30,762 bases of DNA, taken from the NCBI GenBank assembly GCA_025060555.1, contig JANXBC010000004.1:1-30762 (forward strand). Direction: 5' to 3'. A model generated the notes under the pieces. That model was not told where the DNA came from. It did no database searches and was given only the letters and a program-made list of their open reading frames with translations. The first letter of the stretch is position 1. Each line of letters begins with the position of its first letter. Made by a program: the position numbers and the translations under genes. Origin of the DNA: Candidatus Bipolaricaulota bacterium (lineage in GTDB: Bacteria; Bipolaricaulota; Bipolaricaulia; Bipolaricaulales; Bipolaricaulaceae). Positions 30,426-30,762 of the stretch are shown here, piece by piece.

Positions 30426-30762
30426 AAGCGGACGTTTCGCATAAACGAACAGATCCAGGCGAGAGAGGTCTTACTGATCGATAGCGATGGGCGCAATCTA
30501 GGGGTGACCCCGTTGGAGCGGGCGTTGGCTCTAGCTAGGGAAAGGGGACTGGATTTGGTGGAGGTGGCCCCGGACGCCAATCCCGTGGTTTGTAAAATTG
30601 TAGACTTCGGGAAGTATCGATATCAGTTACAAAAGCGGGAGAAAAAGCAGCCTAAAGCGGGTAAAGTTAAGGAGATCAAGTTCACCATTCAGACAGGTGA
30701 ACACGATTTCCAAACTAAGATCCAGCGGATCCGGGAGTTCCTTGAGGAGGGGATGAAGGTGC
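30423..30762 (+). CDS. infC: Translation initiation factor IF-3, AUU start (3' end beyond window)
   Basis: IF-3 prevents premature 50S joining and checks start-codon/initiator-tRNA pairing on the 30S subunit. The visible 113 codons cover the N-terminal domain (RTFRINEQIQAREVLLIDSD, ALALARERGLDLVEVAPDAN, CKIVDFGKYRYQLQKREKK) and the start of the C-terminal domain (VKEIKFTIQTGEHDFQTKI). The start is ATT 30423: AAGGAGGG (30408-30415) lies 7 nt upstream, an in-frame TAG occurs at 30399, and no ATG, GTG or TTG lies in frame between that stop and the ATT or in the first 17 codons after it. AUU starts underlie IF-3 autoregulation in E. coli. rpmI and rplT would be expected next. Confidence 0.93.
   Translation, partial: MKRTFRINEQIQAREVLLIDSDGRNLGVTPLERALALARERGLDLVEVAPDANPVVCKIVDFGKYRYQLQKREKKQPKAGKVKEIKFTIQTGEHDFQTKIQRIREFLEEGMKV

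Overview
The window looks like a compact bacterial chromosome segment: high GC, almost no intergenic DNA, many 1-30 nt gene overlaps and frequent GTG/TTG starts. It encodes bacterial housekeeping genes (gyrB, murE, murF, metG, rplU, rpmA, obgE, nadD, infC, an N-formyl initiator tRNA). No phage, transposon, plasmid or CRISPR signal was seen. The gene mix (ADP-forming acyl-CoA ligase, MOFRL glycerate kinase, alkyltransferase-endonuclease V fusion, zinc-knuckle MetRS) suggests a deep-branching, possibly thermophilic anaerobe such as a Bipolaricaulota/OP1 relative. That placement is an impression, not a demonstrated result.

Layout. 1-2.0 kb: divergent tdh (partial) and kbl, converting threonine to glycine plus acetyl-CoA, with back-to-back promoters. 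2.0-5.0 kb: an HD-domain protein and endonuclease III on the minus strand, divergent from glycerate 2-kinase and a PPC/DUF296 protein. 5.0-5.6 kb: six tightly packed tRNA genes (Leu, Gly, Leu, fMet, Met, Ala) and a terminator. 5.6-6.6 kb: a redox cassette of glutaredoxin and ArsR regulator, divergent from an OsmC protein. 6.6-9.7 kb: a BioD-like/DRTGG protein and an ADP-forming acetate-CoA ligase, which could turn acetyl-CoA into acetate plus ATP. 9.9-12.6 kb: an OmpR-type two-component system and a YkuK-like RNase H-fold protein. 12.7-14.1 kb: murE.

14.1-19.4 kb (minus strand): gyrB, a PKD lipoprotein, an alkyltransferase-like/endonuclease V fusion, a radical SAM protein and coaE, the last four overlapping. 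19.5-23.8 kb (plus strand): a lone sucC, an S55 (SpoIVB-like) peptidase and murF. 23.9-25.5 kb: DUF554 membrane protein, mscL and a tandem ACT protein. 25.6-30.8 kb: metG, rplU, a Prp homologue, rpmA, obgE, nadD and the start of infC.

Most notable: (i) an alkyltransferase-like/endonuclease V fusion whose alkyl-acceptor Cys is Val; (ii) a Prp homologue between rplU and rpmA that has no cysteine and lacks the catalytic His, beside an L27 with no cleavable extension; (iii) infC with an AUU start codon as the only plausible start; (iv) sigma70-type promoters whose -10 boxes lie 6-10 nt from the start codons of arsR, the YkuK homologue, gyrB and nth, predicting leaderless mRNAs; (v) four of five convergent gene pairs overlapping at their 3' ends. 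No wholly new multi-gene defence or biosynthetic system was recognised.
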